DNA from: an uncultured Lachnospiraceae bacterium | GTDB lineage: Bacteria > Bacillota > Clostridia > Lachnospirales > Lachnospiraceae | Length of the DNA: 64,000 bases | Assembly: GCA_934317005.1 (NCBI GenBank) | Contig: CAKREB010000001.1 | Span: forward strand, 283,199-347,198 | Direction: 5' to 3' | Position numbers and translations under genes: made by a program | Part shown: positions 16,521 through 25,581 of the stretch, one piece after another | How the letters are laid out: each line of letters opens with the position of its first letter | Numbering within the stretch: position 1 is the stretch's first letter | Notes under the pieces: model-generated | The model's database searches: none | Told to the model about the DNA's origin: nothing | What the model saw: the letters and a program-made list of their open reading frames with translations, nothing else

Positions 16521-16525
16521 TGTGA

Positions 16526-17713
16526 ATGAAAGAAAAAAATGATATGCGTGGGTTTCTGGTTCGGAAGTTTTTGCAGATCATCTGTGTCATAGCACTTGGT
16601 GAGTTGTGCATTAATTTAGTATATTCGGTTGCAATATTTCCGTATCTGCGAAACCATGTAGGAGGCCCGCTTTTTGCAAAGCTTGGCAAGGTACATTACG
16701 GCTCCGGTGCACTGTATATGACGTTTTTTTGGATTGCCGTGGAAGCTGTATTGTCAATCGTACCGGATTTTATAGCGAAATCAGCACATCACTTTATAGA
16801 TACATATTTCAGCGGTTCGGCATCACAGGAGCTTGGAAAGATGTTCCGGGGCAATGTGACGTCCTCTACTGATCTGTATTATCTGGGGTGTATGCTGATT
16901 TTATTTGTATTAGTTATTATAGCATTGTTACCCTATATCTTAGGGGCGATATGTTTTAGCCGGATCACACACCGCCAGATGGAACAGATCTGGGAGGAGG
17001 AGAAAAAACAGCAGCAGGATTATGACAGACGCCGAAGCCTGATGCTTTCGGATATTGCGCATGACCTAAAAACACCGATAACGACGATTAACGGGTATGC
17101 GCAGGCACTTAGGGACGATGTGGTGACGGAAGAGCAGCGGAAAAAGCAGTACCTGAATGCCATCTGCAACAAATCGCAGCGGATGGATGATCTGATCTCG
17201 CTTTTGTTTGAGTATGTAAAGATTGATAGCGAAGGCTTTTCGTTGCACCGGGAAAAAACAGATATTGTCGAGTTTGTCAGAGAAAATATTGCACTGTTTT
17301 ATGCAGATTTTGAGCGGAAGGACATTGAACTTGTCATAGATCTTCCGGAGAGCTGCATCTGGTGGCAGATTGATAAGCTGCAGTTTGCACGCGCGTTAGC
17401 CAATCTTTTTAACAATGAGCTGCGTCATGTGGAAAAGGGCGGGGAAGTGTTGATACGCCTGCATTGGGATGAGGAGCTGTCCCGTGTCTATATTTTGTTT
17501 GGAGATAAGGGAAAGCAGATACCGGATGAGATTGCAAAGCATATCTTTGAACCGTTTGTGATGGGGGATGCGTCCAGAAGCACAAAGGGTGGCAGTGGAC
17601 TTGGACTGAGCATTTCTTCCAAGATTGTAAAAATGCACGGGGGACGCCTGCTTTTGGATCGAAATTCTACAGAAGAATACACCAAAGCTTTTGTGATCGC
17701 ATTGTGGAATTAA
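16526..17713 (+). CDS. Sensor histidine kinase (VanS-like)
   Basis: This 395-residue kinase has two membrane helices (about 12-38 and 120-145) enclosing an extracellular part of about 80 residues with a further hydrophobic stretch at 63-85. The HisKA domain has His179 in MLSDIAHDLKTPITTI, and the HATPase_c domain has an N box (NLFNNELRHV, with the usual second Asn shifted), and a G box GGSGLGLSISSKIV. It starts 5 bases after the regulator gene and is its obvious partner. The signal is probably an envelope-active compound, judged by the nearby exporters, but the sequence does not say which. Confidence 0.92.
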   Translation: MKEKNDMRGFLVRKFLQIICVIALGELCINLVYSVAIFPYLRNHVGGPLFAKLGKVHYGSGALYMTFFWIAVEAVLSIVPDFIAKSAHHFIDTYFSGSASQELGKMFRGNVTSSTDLYYLGCMLILFVLVIIALLPYILGAICFSRITHRQMEQIWEEEKKQQQDYDRRRSLMLSDIAHDLKTPITTINGYAQALRDDVVTEEQRKKQYLNAICNKSQRMDDLISLLFEYVKIDSEGFSLHREKTDIVEFVRENIALFYADFERKDIELVIDLPESCIWWQIDKLQFARALANLFNNELRHVEKGGEVLIRLHWDEELSRVYILFGDKGKQIPDEIAKHIFEPFVMGDASRSTKGGSGLGLSISSKIVKMHGGRLLLDRNSTEEYTKAFVIALWN

Positions 17714-17720
17714 CAAAAAT

Positions 17721-17749
17721 TTGACATATTTATCAAACGTAGGTATAGT
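17721..17749 (+). promoter_or_regulatory. Sigma-A promoter of the 17846 gene
   Basis: -35 TTGACA (17721-17726, perfect), 17-base spacer, -10 TATAGT (17744-17749). The leader is about 90 bases. Confidence 0.75.
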
Positions 17750-17845
17750 ATCTCTGTGACACAAGTATGTTATCGAATGAAAAAACAGAAGTAGAGCGGT
17801 CTGCTTTGCGTTACTGTCGTTCGCGATAAAATATGGAGGCTGTAG

Positions 17846-18565
17846 ATGGACGAAGAATTATTTGAAGAGAAGATTTCAAAAGAGGAACAGACTTATCAGA
17901 CTGCGGTAGCTTTACAAAATGCAGTGTCCTGTGTACTACGTTTTGAACGAAAGGTGGCATCACTAAAGAGTGCCGCAAGAAAATTTGAAAAGATAGGTGC
18001 CTATAAAGATGCTCCTGAGCGCATGGAAGCATGTCGGGAAGAAGCAAAAAAGGCAGAAGAAGAGGGTTGCAAAAAGACATTTGAAGAAGCGAAAGCACGT
18101 GAGCAGAGAGCCAAAACAAAGAGCGACTATGTTGATGCAATCACAGAGTTTCGACGTGTAAAAAAGAAAGAAGCTTATGCAGAAGAGGCGAAAGAGCACA
18201 TTCAGGCATGTAAAAAGCAGATTGTGCGCTTGGAAAACCGTGCGGTATGGAAGAGAAGATTTACTGTGATCGGGGTGATCGCGGTCTGTGTGCTTGTTTT
18301 TATCAACACACCGCTCTATCCGTTTGCGAAGGGATATGTGCATCAGCAGATGGGAGAATACCGTGTGGCGATTGCTAACTACGAGGAGGCATCTGCTTTG
18401 TCGTGGTCAAAGGAACTGACGGGAGCGTGCTATTATAAAATGGGAAAGCAGAAGTTAGAAGAAGGCAAAAAAGAGCATGCACTGAAGCTGTTTCGCAAGG
18501 CAAAGAAATATGGAAATATAGCAGCAAAGCAGGACTATCATAAGTTAAAGAAGGAATTACAATAG
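17846..18565 (+). CDS. Membrane-anchored helical-repeat protein of unknown function
   Basis: This 239-residue protein has a long charged helical N-terminal part (about 1-145) with TPR-like repeats such as ARKFEKIGAYKDAPERMEAC and ITEFRRVKKKEAYAEEA. A single membrane helix follows (about 153-172), then a short C-terminal TPR-like region with the patterns MGEYRVAIANYEEA and HALKLFRKAKKYG. The cytosolic or outer placement of the two halves is not clear. GGAGG precedes the ATG by 6 bases, and a strong promoter lies at 17721. I cannot name a function; protein-protein contact is the likely mode. Confidence 0.75.
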   Translation: MDEELFEEKISKEEQTYQTAVALQNAVSCVLRFERKVASLKSAARKFEKIGAYKDAPERMEACREEAKKAEEEGCKKTFEEAKAREQRAKTKSDYVDAITEFRRVKKKEAYAEEAKEHIQACKKQIVRLENRAVWKRRFTVIGVIAVCVLVFINTPLYPFAKGYVHQQMGEYRVAIANYEEASALSWSKELTGACYYKMGKQKLEEGKKEHALKLFRKAKKYGNIAAKQDYHKLKKELQ

Positions 18566-18583
18566 TGTAAAGAGGTAGATATT

Positions 18584-18892
18584 ATGGCGAAGAATAAAGA
18601 ATATGGTTATGAAGAAACGATGGTTACTCTGACAGACGAAGATGGAACAGACCGCGATTTTTATATTGATGAGATTTACACCGTAGGGGAGCAGCTTTAT
18701 GCCGCGCTGATTCCGGGAGATGTTGAAAATGTTACGGAATACTATGTGTTCCGGTTAAAGGATCTTGGAAATGATGACTTTGAGTTAGATGATATTGACA
18801 ATGAAGAGGAGTATGATGCGGCAGCAGATGCCTACGAGGAGTGTCTTGACACCAGAGCGTGGAATATGACATATGGTAAGAGTGATGACTAA
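18584..18892 (+). CDS. DUF1292 family protein
   Basis: This 102-residue, very acidic protein matches the DUF1292 pattern: VTLTDEDGTDRDFYIDEI, then EQLYAALIPG and EYYVFRLKDLGNDDFELDDIDNEEEYDAAADAY. Function is unknown. In many Firmicutes the gene sits with ruvX and mgsA-type housekeeping genes, but here it follows the helical-repeat membrane protein by 18 bases and is probably co-transcribed with it. AGAGG lies upstream of the ATG. Confidence 0.9.
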   Translation: MAKNKEYGYEETMVTLTDEDGTDRDFYIDEIYTVGEQLYAALIPGDVENVTEYYVFRLKDLGNDDFELDDIDNEEEYDAAADAYEECLDTRAWNMTYGKSDD

Positions 18893-18985
18893 TTCATTTT
18901 GTCTGTATGCCTCTAAATTGCATGGTATTTTGTGGATGCAAGAGGAAATGTGATAGACAATTACCGGATAATTCTGCAAAGTTAC

Positions 18986-19013
18986 TTGACAAATACAGTT
19001 TGGAGAGTATAAT
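18986..19013 (+). promoter_or_regulatory. Promoter of the trp operon
   Basis: Both boxes match consensus perfectly: TTGACA (18986-18991) and TATAAT (19008-19013) with a 16-base spacer. A start near 19020 places the T-box at the very 5' end of the mRNA. Strength is set by the downstream T-box rather than by this promoter. Confidence 0.85.
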
Positions 19014-19034
19014 TAAAGGCAGTTGAAAAACTGA

Positions 19035-19325
19035 ATAGCAAACCGTTGAAGTGGAGATAACGATAAAAGATGCGCTTCCAGAGAGCAGGGATTGGTGGAA
19101 ACCTGTAGAGATGCAGTTTATCAAATGGACCATTGAGGGCACGGTCAAAGGGCTGAAGCAGTCTGAGTATTCCGTGACGTGCAGGCATACGTTAGTTGTC
19201 GGAAATATGTTAGTATTTCGCTAAGAGTGTGGAAAACCACAAAGCAAGGTGGCACCGCGGATAATATTTTGATTAACCGTCCTTGACTAATACATGAATT
19301 GTGTTAGTCAAGGACTTTTTTGTTT
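19035..19325 (+). ncRNA. T-box leader, tryptophan-specific
   Basis: The leader senses uncharged tRNA-Trp. Visible parts are the S-turn-like GAGATAACGATAAAAGATG start of stem I, the apical loop region with GGTGGAAACC, a TGG specifier candidate at 19126-19128, and the T-box sequence AAGGTGGCACCGCGG at 19246-19260. It ends in a terminator at 19279-19322, whose 5' arm competes with the antiterminator. Uncharged tRNA-Trp would stabilise the antiterminator and allow transcription of trpEGDCBA. The specifier is assigned from context, as the operon makes tryptophan. Confidence 0.93.
19279..19322 (+). terminator. T-box controlled terminator
   Basis: GTCCTTGACTAATAC pairs with GTGTTAGTCAAGGAC (one G-T pair) around a seven-base loop and is followed by T7. 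Confidence 0.93.
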
Positions 19326-19440
19326 TTACAGGAAACGGTTCGTTTCCTATAAAGTAAAAAACGCTCCGTGAGGATTGCGCACATCGTAGAAAACACGAGT
19401 TTTAGCGAAGCAGGTTCTGAAAATAGGAGGCAGATAGAGG
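19326..19440 (+). other. Post-terminator leader before trpE
   Basis: Past the terminator comes a small hairpin (AGGAAAC with GTTTCCT), then a GC-mixed stretch with TGAGGATTGCGCACATCG, which recalls but does not match the leader repeat of trmB. GGAGG stands 11 to 15 bases before trpE. No further ORF is apparent. Confidence 0.4.
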
Positions 19441-20898
19441 ATGATAACATTACAGGAAGCAAAGGAACTGGCAAAAGGATATCATGTAGTACCGATCAGC
19501 AAAGAGATTATGGCAGACATCCGTACACCGATGCAGGTACTTCGAATCCTCAAGGGGGTGAGTCATCACTGCTATATGTTAGAAAGTGTGGAAAATCAGG
19601 AAAAATGGGGAAGATATACGTTTTTGGGATATGATCCTAAGATGGAGATTACCTGTACCAATGGAAAGATGACAATCCGCAATGGCAAGGAAGAAACAAA
19701 AGAGGTAGAGCATCCCGGAGAATGTATTAAAGAAATTTTACAGGAATACACCAGCCCCAAGGTAGAAGGGCTTCCTACTTTTACGGGAGGTCTGGTAGGA
19801 TATTTTTCATATGACTACATCAAATACAGTGAACCAAAACTGAATCTGGATGCAGATGATCAGGAAGGATTTAAGGACGTTGACCTGATGCTCTTTGACA
19901 AGGTTATTGCCTTTGACAACTATCATCAGAAGATTTTTGTGATCGCCAATGCAAAGACAGATCATCTGGAAGAAGAATACAAGCGTTGCATGGACGAGAT
20001 TGACAGTATCATTCAGCTGATCGTCAAAGGAACACCGATTGATGTTGTTCCGGGAAAGATTACATCAGATTTCAGACCGCTTTTTTCAGAAAAAGAGTAT
20101 TGTGAGATGGTAGAAAAGGCGAAGCATTATATTTATGAGGGAGATATTTTTCAGGTAGTGCTTTCGAATCGTCTGGAAGCGGATTATGAAGGCAGTCTGC
20201 TCAATGCGTACCGTCTGCTTCGCACCATTAATCCATCCCCGTATATGTTCTACTTTAGTAGTGATGATATGGAGGTGGCGGGTGCCTCGCCGGAAACGCT
20301 TGTGAAGTTAGAGGATGGCACGCTTCATACGTTCCCACTTGCAGGAACCCGTCCAAGAGGTGCAGACAAGGAAGAGGATGAGCGTCTGGAACGGGAACTT
20401 CTGGCAGATGAGAAGGAACGTTCCGAACACAATATGTTAGTGGATCTGGGAAGAAATGATCTCGGAAAGATTAGTAAGTTTGGTTCAGTAGAAGTAGAAG
20501 ATTACATGGAAATCTTAAGATATTCTCATGTAATGCATATTGGTTCCACAGTTAAAGGCGAGATACGGGAAGATAAATGCAGCCTGGATGCGGTTGATGC
20601 CGTTTTGCCGGCAGGAACTCTTTCCGGCGCTCCAAAGATCCGTGCGATGGAAATCATCAATGAACTGGAAAATAATAAGCGTGGAATTTATGGTGGTGCA
20701 ATCGGATATGTAGACTTTACCGGCAACTTAGACACCTGTATTGCTATCCGCACAGCATATAAGAAAAACGGAAAGGTATTTGTACGTTCCGGTGCAGGAA
20801 TTGTTGCAGACAGTATTCCGGAAAATGAATATAGAGAGTGTATCAACAAGGCAAAGGCAGTTATGAATGCTGTTACGGATGGTCAGGAGGTGATGTAA
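19441..20898 (+). CDS. trpE: Anthranilate synthase component I
   Basis: Makes anthranilate from chorismate with ammonia supplied by TrpG, the first step of tryptophan synthesis. The 485-residue protein has the feedback-inhibition segment LESVENQEKWGRY (the LES motif that binds Trp) near residue 40, and the chorismate-binding C-terminal domain with GASPETLVKL, PLAGTRPRG, ERSEHNMLVDLGRNDLG and LPAGTLSGAPKIRAME. It begins the trpEGDCBA operon behind the T-box and is followed without a gap by trpG. AGGAGG and AGAGG stand upstream of the ATG. Confidence 0.97.
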   Translation: MITLQEAKELAKGYHVVPISKEIMADIRTPMQVLRILKGVSHHCYMLESVENQEKWGRYTFLGYDPKMEITCTNGKMTIRNGKEETKEVEHPGECIKEILQEYTSPKVEGLPTFTGGLVGYFSYDYIKYSEPKLNLDADDQEGFKDVDLMLFDKVIAFDNYHQKIFVIANAKTDHLEEEYKRCMDEIDSIIQLIVKGTPIDVVPGKITSDFRPLFSEKEYCEMVEKAKHYIYEGDIFQVVLSNRLEADYEGSLLNAYRLLRTINPSPYMFYFSSDDMEVAGASPETLVKLEDGTLHTFPLAGTRPRGADKEEDERLERELLADEKERSEHNMLVDLGRNDLGKISKFGSVEVEDYMEILRYSHVMHIGSTVKGEIREDKCSLDAVDAVLPAGTLSGAPKIRAMEIINELENNKRGIYGGAIGYVDFTGNLDTCIAIRTAYKKNGKVFVRSGAGIVADSIPENEYRECINKAKAVMNAVTDGQEVM

Positions 20899-21465
20899 AT
20901 GATACTTTTGATAGATAATTATGATAGTTTCTCTTATAACCTGTATCAGTTAGTAGGAAGTATTGATCCGGACATTAAAGTAATCCGTAATGATGAGTAT
21001 ACGGTACAGGAGATTGAGCAGATGAATCCTTCTCACATTTTGATCTCTCCGGGTCCCGGAAAACCATCTGACGCAGGAATGTGTGAAGATGCTATACGGT
21101 ATTTTAAAGGAAAAATTCCGATTCTGGGCGTTTGTCTGGGACATCAGGCAATCTGCGAAGTGTTTGGTGCGACGGTTTCTTATGCAAAGCAGCTTATGCA
21201 TGGAAAGATGTCGGTTGTTACACTGGATAATGACAGTACCATTTTTCAAGGGATGGAACCGACGGCAGAGGTGGCAAGATACCATTCGCTGAGTGCTGTC
21301 AAAGACACTATTCCGGATTGCCTGAAGGTGACAGCAACTACGGAGGACGGAGAGATTATGGCAGTACAGCATCGGGATTATGAGATATATGGACTGCAGT
21401 TTCATCCGGAGTCGATCATGACACCGCAGGGAAAAAAGATGGTAGAAAACTTTTTAAACAAATAG
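20899..21465 (+). CDS. trpG: Anthranilate synthase component II (glutamine amidotransferase)
   Basis: Releases ammonia from glutamine for TrpE. The 188-residue class I amidotransferase shows the oxyanion motif SPGPGKPSDAGM, the nucleophile Cys in LGVCLGHQAI and the catalytic His-Glu in LQFHPESIM. It starts on the base after the trpE stop, with AGGAGG inside the end of trpE, so the two are translated together. It could also serve folate synthesis (PabA), as in Bacillus, but its place points to tryptophan. It is not fused to TrpD. Confidence 0.96.
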   Translation: MILLIDNYDSFSYNLYQLVGSIDPDIKVIRNDEYTVQEIEQMNPSHILISPGPGKPSDAGMCEDAIRYFKGKIPILGVCLGHQAICEVFGATVSYAKQLMHGKMSVVTLDNDSTIFQGMEPTAEVARYHSLSAVKDTIPDCLKVTATTEDGEIMAVQHRDYEIYGLQFHPESIMTPQGKKMVENFLNK

Positions 21466-21548
21466 CATAAATTTTTAGAACAGTGAAACATATATAGACG
21501 GTAGGCAGGATGGTTTTGCAAAGAACAAGGAAGATGGAGGAAATGGAT

Positions 21549-22556
21549 ATGATTAAAGAGGCAATCAGCAGTTTGGTTAAGGGCGAGAATCTGACAGATG
21601 ACGTAATGGAAGCTGTTATGAATGAAATTATGACAGGTGAGGCAACAGATGCACAGAAGGCATCTTTCTTAACAGCACTTGCGATCAAGGGAGAAACGAT
21701 AGATGAGATTACATCAGCGGCAAGGGTGATGGGAAAGCATTGCACACCATTTCAGAATGAAGAGGATGCATTGGAGATTGTCGGAACCGGTGGAGATAAA
21801 TCAAATACATTTAACATTTCGACATTATCTGCAATCGTTACATCGGCAGCAGGATATCGTGTTGCAAAGCATGGAAACCGTGCGGCAAGCAGTAAGTGTG
21901 GTACGGCAGACTGCTTAGAAAAGCTTGGTGTAAAGTTAGATGCCGATGTTGCAGTCAGTGAGAAGTGCCTGCGTGATAATCATCTGTGCTTCCTGTTTGC
22001 ACAGAAATATCATCCGGCAATGCGCTTTGTCGGAGCGGTTCGTAAAGAAATTGGAATCCGTACAATGTTTAATATTTTAGGTCCAATCTCTAACCCTGCA
22101 AAAGCAAACCAGATGCTTCTGGGGGTATTTGACAAAAGTCTGGTCACACCACTGGCACATGTTCTTAACAACCTTGGTGTAAAACGTGCGATGGTTGTAT
22201 ACGGAACAGACTGTATGGATGAAATCTCTTTAAGTGCGCCAACCTTTGTATGTGAAGTGAAGGATGGTAGCTTTAAGGAATATGAGATCACACCGGAACA
22301 GTTTGGTATCAAGCGTTGCGAAAAAGCAGATTTGGTTGGTGGTGATCCGGAAGAAAATGCAAAGATTGCATTAGATATCTTATCAGGTGAGCAGGGAGCG
22401 AAATCCGATGCAGTATTAATGAATGCCGGTGCAGCTATTTACATTGCAGACGGAACGATTACAATGGAAGAAGGCATTGCAAAGGCAAAAGAGATGTTAC
22501 TTAGCGGAAAGGCAAAGGAACAGCTTGAGAAGTTTGTAGCTGCCACAAATCAGTAA
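21549..22556 (+). CDS. trpD: Anthranilate phosphoribosyltransferase
   Basis: Transfers phosphoribose from PRPP to anthranilate. The 335-residue length is normal for TrpD. Key motifs are VGTGGDKSNTFNISTLSA (pyrophosphate loop), KHGNRAASSKCGTADCLE and the anthranilate-binding region NILGPISNPA. Three in-frame ATGs precede; the one at 21549 is chosen because GGAGG lies 8 bases upstream of it and only 2 bases from the ATG at 21543. A gap of 83 bases separates it from trpG, without an obvious promoter or terminator. Confidence 0.96.
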   Translation: MIKEAISSLVKGENLTDDVMEAVMNEIMTGEATDAQKASFLTALAIKGETIDEITSAARVMGKHCTPFQNEEDALEIVGTGGDKSNTFNISTLSAIVTSAAGYRVAKHGNRAASSKCGTADCLEKLGVKLDADVAVSEKCLRDNHLCFLFAQKYHPAMRFVGAVRKEIGIRTMFNILGPISNPAKANQMLLGVFDKSLVTPLAHVLNNLGVKRAMVVYGTDCMDEISLSAPTFVCEVKDGSFKEYEITPEQFGIKRCEKADLVGGDPEENAKIALDILSGEQGAKSDAVLMNAGAAIYIADGTITMEEGIAKAKEMLLSGKAKEQLEKFVAATNQ

Positions 22557-22574
22557 GAAATCGTGAGGTAAGTA

Positions 22575-23363
22575 ATGAACATTTTAGAAGAAATCGCAGA
22601 AAAGACACGGAAGCGTGTAGCAGAGTGCAAAGAAAAAAAGTCCTTTGAACAGGTAAAAAAAGAGGCATGCGCAATGGATGCCAATACCGGATTCCCGTTT
22701 GAAAAAGCGTTGGCGCAGGATGGGGTATCCTTTATCTGTGAAGTAAAAAAGGCATCCCCTTCGAAGGGACTGATCGCACCGGATTTTCCATATGTTGAAA
22801 TTGCAAAAACATATGAAAAGTCGGGGGCGCGCGCAATCTCAGTGCTTACAGAACCGTATTATTTTCAGGGGGCAGACAGATACCTTACTGAGATTAGCAG
22901 ACAAGTAGGACTTCCTCTGCTGCGAAAGGATTTTACGGTAGATGAATATATGATCTATGAGGCAAAAACGCTTGGAGCATCAGCGGTGCTGCTGATCTGT
23001 TCACTGCTTTCAGAGGATACGGTAAGACGTTATATTCAGATTGCAGACAGCTTAGGGCTGACGGCACTGGTCGAAGCGCACGATGAAGAGGAAGTGGCAC
23101 AGGCAGTCCGTGCCGGAGCGCGTGTGATCGGTGTAAACAATCGTGATCTTAAGACTTTTACGGTGGATATCAAAAACAGTATCCGTCTGCGGAAGCTGGT
23201 GCCGGAGGAAATCTTATTTGTATCAGAAAGTGGTATCCGTACGCCGGAAGATATCAGAGAGCTTTCGCAGAATCATGTCAATGCAGCTCTTGTCGGGGAA
23301 ACGCTGATGCGCGCCGGAAATGTACCGGAAACGCTCGGAGAGCTGATTGGGGCAGGTAAGTAG
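22575..23363 (+). CDS. trpC: Indole-3-glycerol-phosphate synthase
   Basis: Closes the indole ring from CdRP. The 262-residue (beta-alpha)8 barrel shows FICEVKKASPSKG (catalytic Lys and phosphate loop), LLRKDFTVDEYMIYEA (catalytic Lys), EAHDEEEV, VIGVNNRDLKTF and SESGIRTPEDI. It is a single-function protein: it is not fused to TrpF, and no trpF follows before trpB. Confidence 0.97.
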   Translation: MNILEEIAEKTRKRVAECKEKKSFEQVKKEACAMDANTGFPFEKALAQDGVSFICEVKKASPSKGLIAPDFPYVEIAKTYEKSGARAISVLTEPYYFQGADRYLTEISRQVGLPLLRKDFTVDEYMIYEAKTLGASAVLLICSLLSEDTVRRYIQIADSLGLTALVEAHDEEEVAQAVRAGARVIGVNNRDLKTFTVDIKNSIRLRKLVPEEILFVSESGIRTPEDIRELSQNHVNAALVGETLMRAGNVPETLGELIGAGK

Positions 23364-23415
23364 AAAAATTGTCGGAATAGAATAAGTCAGGATAAAAATG
23401 AAATGGAGGCAGACA

Positions 23416-24600
23416 ATGAGTAAAGGAAGATATGGACAACATGGTGGACAGTATATACCGGAAACCTTAATGAACGAAATACATAAGTTGGAAGATGCGT
23501 ATGAGCATTATAAAAATGATCCGGAGTTTGTAAAAGAACTTGATACATTAAACCGTGAGTATGCCGGAAGACCATCTTTGCTATATTATGCAGAGAAGAT
23601 GACAAAGGCACTTGGCGGTGCAAAGATTTATTTTAAGAGAGAAGATTTAAACCATACGGGTTCTCATAAGATCAACAATGTATTAGGTCAGGTTCTCCTT
23701 GCAAAGAAGATGGGCAAGACGAGAGTTATCGCAGAAACAGGTGCCGGCCAGCATGGTGTGGCAACAGCGACGGCAGCAGCACTTCTTGGTATGGAGTGCG
23801 AAATCTATATGGGAAAGGAAGATACCATCCGTCAGGCACTGAACGTATATCGTATGGAGCTGCTTGGAGCAAAGGTACATGCAGTGGAAAGTGGTACGAT
23901 GACATTAAAGGATGCGGTAAATGCCTGCATGAGAGAATGGACGGCAAGAGTGGACGATACACTCTATGTATTAGGTTCTGTAATGGGCCCGCATCCGTTC
24001 CCTATGATCGTGCGTGATTTCCAAAGCGTGATCAGCAAGGAAGCGCGTGCGCAGATTTTAGAAAAAGAAGGCAGATTGCCGGATGTTGTGATGGCATGTG
24101 TCGGTGGCGGCAGCAATGCGATGGGATCATTTTATGAATTTATCAATGACAAGGATGTACGTCTGATCGGATGTGAGGCAGCAGGCCATGGTGTGGATAC
24201 GGACAAGACAGCGGCAACGATGGCGGTTGGAACGGAGGGAATCTTCCACGGTATGAAGTCCTACTTCTGTCAGGATGAATATGGTCAGATCGCACCGGTA
24301 TATTCGATCTCAGCAGGCTTAGATTATCCGGGAGTCGGGCCGGAGCATGCTTATCTGAAAGATATTGGAAGGGCAGAATATGTGCCGATCACAGATGAAG
24401 AGGCTGTTCAGGCATTTGAATATATTGCGAAAGAGGAAGGAATCATTGCTGCAATCGAAAGTTCACATGCAGTGGCATACCTAATGAAGCTGGCACCAAC
24501 CATGCGAAAAGACCAGATTATCATTTGTACATTATCCGGCCGTGGAGACAAGGACGTAGCAGCAATTGCAAGATACAGGGGGATTGATTTACATGAGTAA
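23416..24600 (+). CDS. trpB: Tryptophan synthase beta chain
   Basis: Joins indole to serine with pyridoxal phosphate. The 394-residue protein shows the PLP lysine in LNHTGSHKINNVLGQ, the tunnel and catalytic region AETGAGQHGVATATAAAL, the phosphate-cup glycines GGGSNAMG and the C-terminal GRGDKDV. These place it in the main TrpB1 group. GGAGG lies 8 bases upstream of the ATG at 23416; the frame extension to 23398 is rejected. Its end overlaps trpA by 8 bases. The gap to trpC is only 52 bases, leaving no room for trpF. Confidence 0.97.
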   Translation: MSKGRYGQHGGQYIPETLMNEIHKLEDAYEHYKNDPEFVKELDTLNREYAGRPSLLYYAEKMTKALGGAKIYFKREDLNHTGSHKINNVLGQVLLAKKMGKTRVIAETGAGQHGVATATAAALLGMECEIYMGKEDTIRQALNVYRMELLGAKVHAVESGTMTLKDAVNACMREWTARVDDTLYVLGSVMGPHPFPMIVRDFQSVISKEARAQILEKEGRLPDVVMACVGGGSNAMGSFYEFINDKDVRLIGCEAAGHGVDTDKTAATMAVGTEGIFHGMKSYFCQDEYGQIAPVYSISAGLDYPGVGPEHAYLKDIGRAEYVPITDEEAVQAFEYIAKEEGIIAAIESSHAVAYLMKLAPTMRKDQIIICTLSGRGDKDVAAIARYRGIDLHE

Positions 24601-25363
24601 TATAGCAAAAGCATTTGAAAATAAAAAGGCATTTATCGGATTTCTGACAGCAGGAGATCCTACACTGGAAAAGACAGAAGAGTTTGTACTGGAAATGGAA
24701 AGAGCCGGTGCATCCTTGATCGAGCTTGGAGTACCGTTTTCTGATCCGATCGCAGACGGTCCGGTGATTCAGGAGGCGAATATCCGTTCTTTGTCAGCAG
24801 GATGCACGACAGACAAATTGTTTGACACAGTGGCATCTATCCGCAAAAAGACACAGATTCCATTGGTGTTTCTGGCATATTTAAATACACTGTATAAATA
24901 TGGCTATGACAAGTTCTGCAGCCGTTGTCAGGAATGTGGGATAGACGGAGTGATTATTCCGGATCTGCCATACGAGGAGAGGAATGAACTGGTTCCAATC
25001 GCATCAAAGTATGGCGTAGATGTTATTACAATGGTAGCACCGACATCGAAGGAACGAATCCGTATGGTTGTAAAGGACGCAACCGGATTTATCTATGTCG
25101 TTTCCTCTATGGGTGTAACCGGAGCGCGCAGTGAGATTACAACAGACGTCGGAGAAATTGTGGAGACAATCCGTGAAGTGACTGACACACCGACAGCAAT
25201 CGGTTTTGGTATCAATACAAAAGAGCAGGTGCATAAATATTCTGCAATCGCCGATGGAGCCATTATTGGAAGTGCCATTGTGAAGATTATTGCACAGTAT
25301 GGCGAGAAGGCTGCACCGGAGCTTTATAAGTATGTTTCGGAGATGGTGGACGGCTTGGCGTAA
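24593..25363 (+). CDS. trpA: Tryptophan synthase alpha chain
   Basis: Cleaves indole-3-glycerol phosphate to indole and passes it to TrpB through the subunit tunnel. The 256-residue barrel has the catalytic Glu and Asp in LIELGVPFSDPIADGPVIQ, and the phosphate-binding GFGINTKEQV and GAIIGSAIVK segments. The ATG overlaps the end of trpB (ATGAGTAA), so translation is coupled; an upstream ATG at 24566 is rejected. It is the last gene of the operon, followed by the terminator at 25392. Confidence 0.97.
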   Translation: MSNIAKAFENKKAFIGFLTAGDPTLEKTEEFVLEMERAGASLIELGVPFSDPIADGPVIQEANIRSLSAGCTTDKLFDTVASIRKKTQIPLVFLAYLNTLYKYGYDKFCSRCQECGIDGVIIPDLPYEERNELVPIASKYGVDVITMVAPTSKERIRMVVKDATGFIYVVSSMGVTGARSEITTDVGEIVETIREVTDTPTAIGFGINTKEQVHKYSAIADGAIIGSAIVKIIAQYGEKAAPELYKYVSEMVDGLA

Positions 25364-25391
25364 TCAGTTTATATGCGGAGAAAGAAATAAA

Positions 25392-25432
25392 ATGCGTTAT
25401 CTGACAAATTTAAAACAGGTTGGATAACGCAT
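25392..25432 (+). terminator. Hairpin ending the trp operon
   Basis: ATGCGTTATC pairs perfectly with GATAACGCAT around a 21-base loop; CTTCTGTTTT follows. A moderate terminator by T content. Confidence 0.65.
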
Positions 25433-25507
25433 CTTCTGTTTTCGCTGATAAAACAAACTAAAAATGGATAAAAAGAGCGTTTTTTCAAGGGGAAACCGAT
25501 ACAGATA

Positions 25508-25536
25508 TGGTCAATAAGAGAAGTTTATGGTATACT
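25508..25536 (+). promoter_or_regulatory. Promoter of the diguanylate cyclase gene
   Basis: -35 TGGTCA (25508-25513), 17-base spacer, -10 TATACT (25531-25536). The palindrome CTAGAATCTAG begins within the -10 box and could be a repressor site. Confidence 0.6.
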
Positions 25537-25581
25537 AGAATCTAGTTATATTTGTACGGAAAAAAGGAGTGGAGAAGGAGT

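Noticed and set aside
19326..19440. A further copy of the trmB leader repeat before trpE
   Set aside because: It shares only TGAGGATTGCGCAC-like words, in another order, and no hairpin of the same type.
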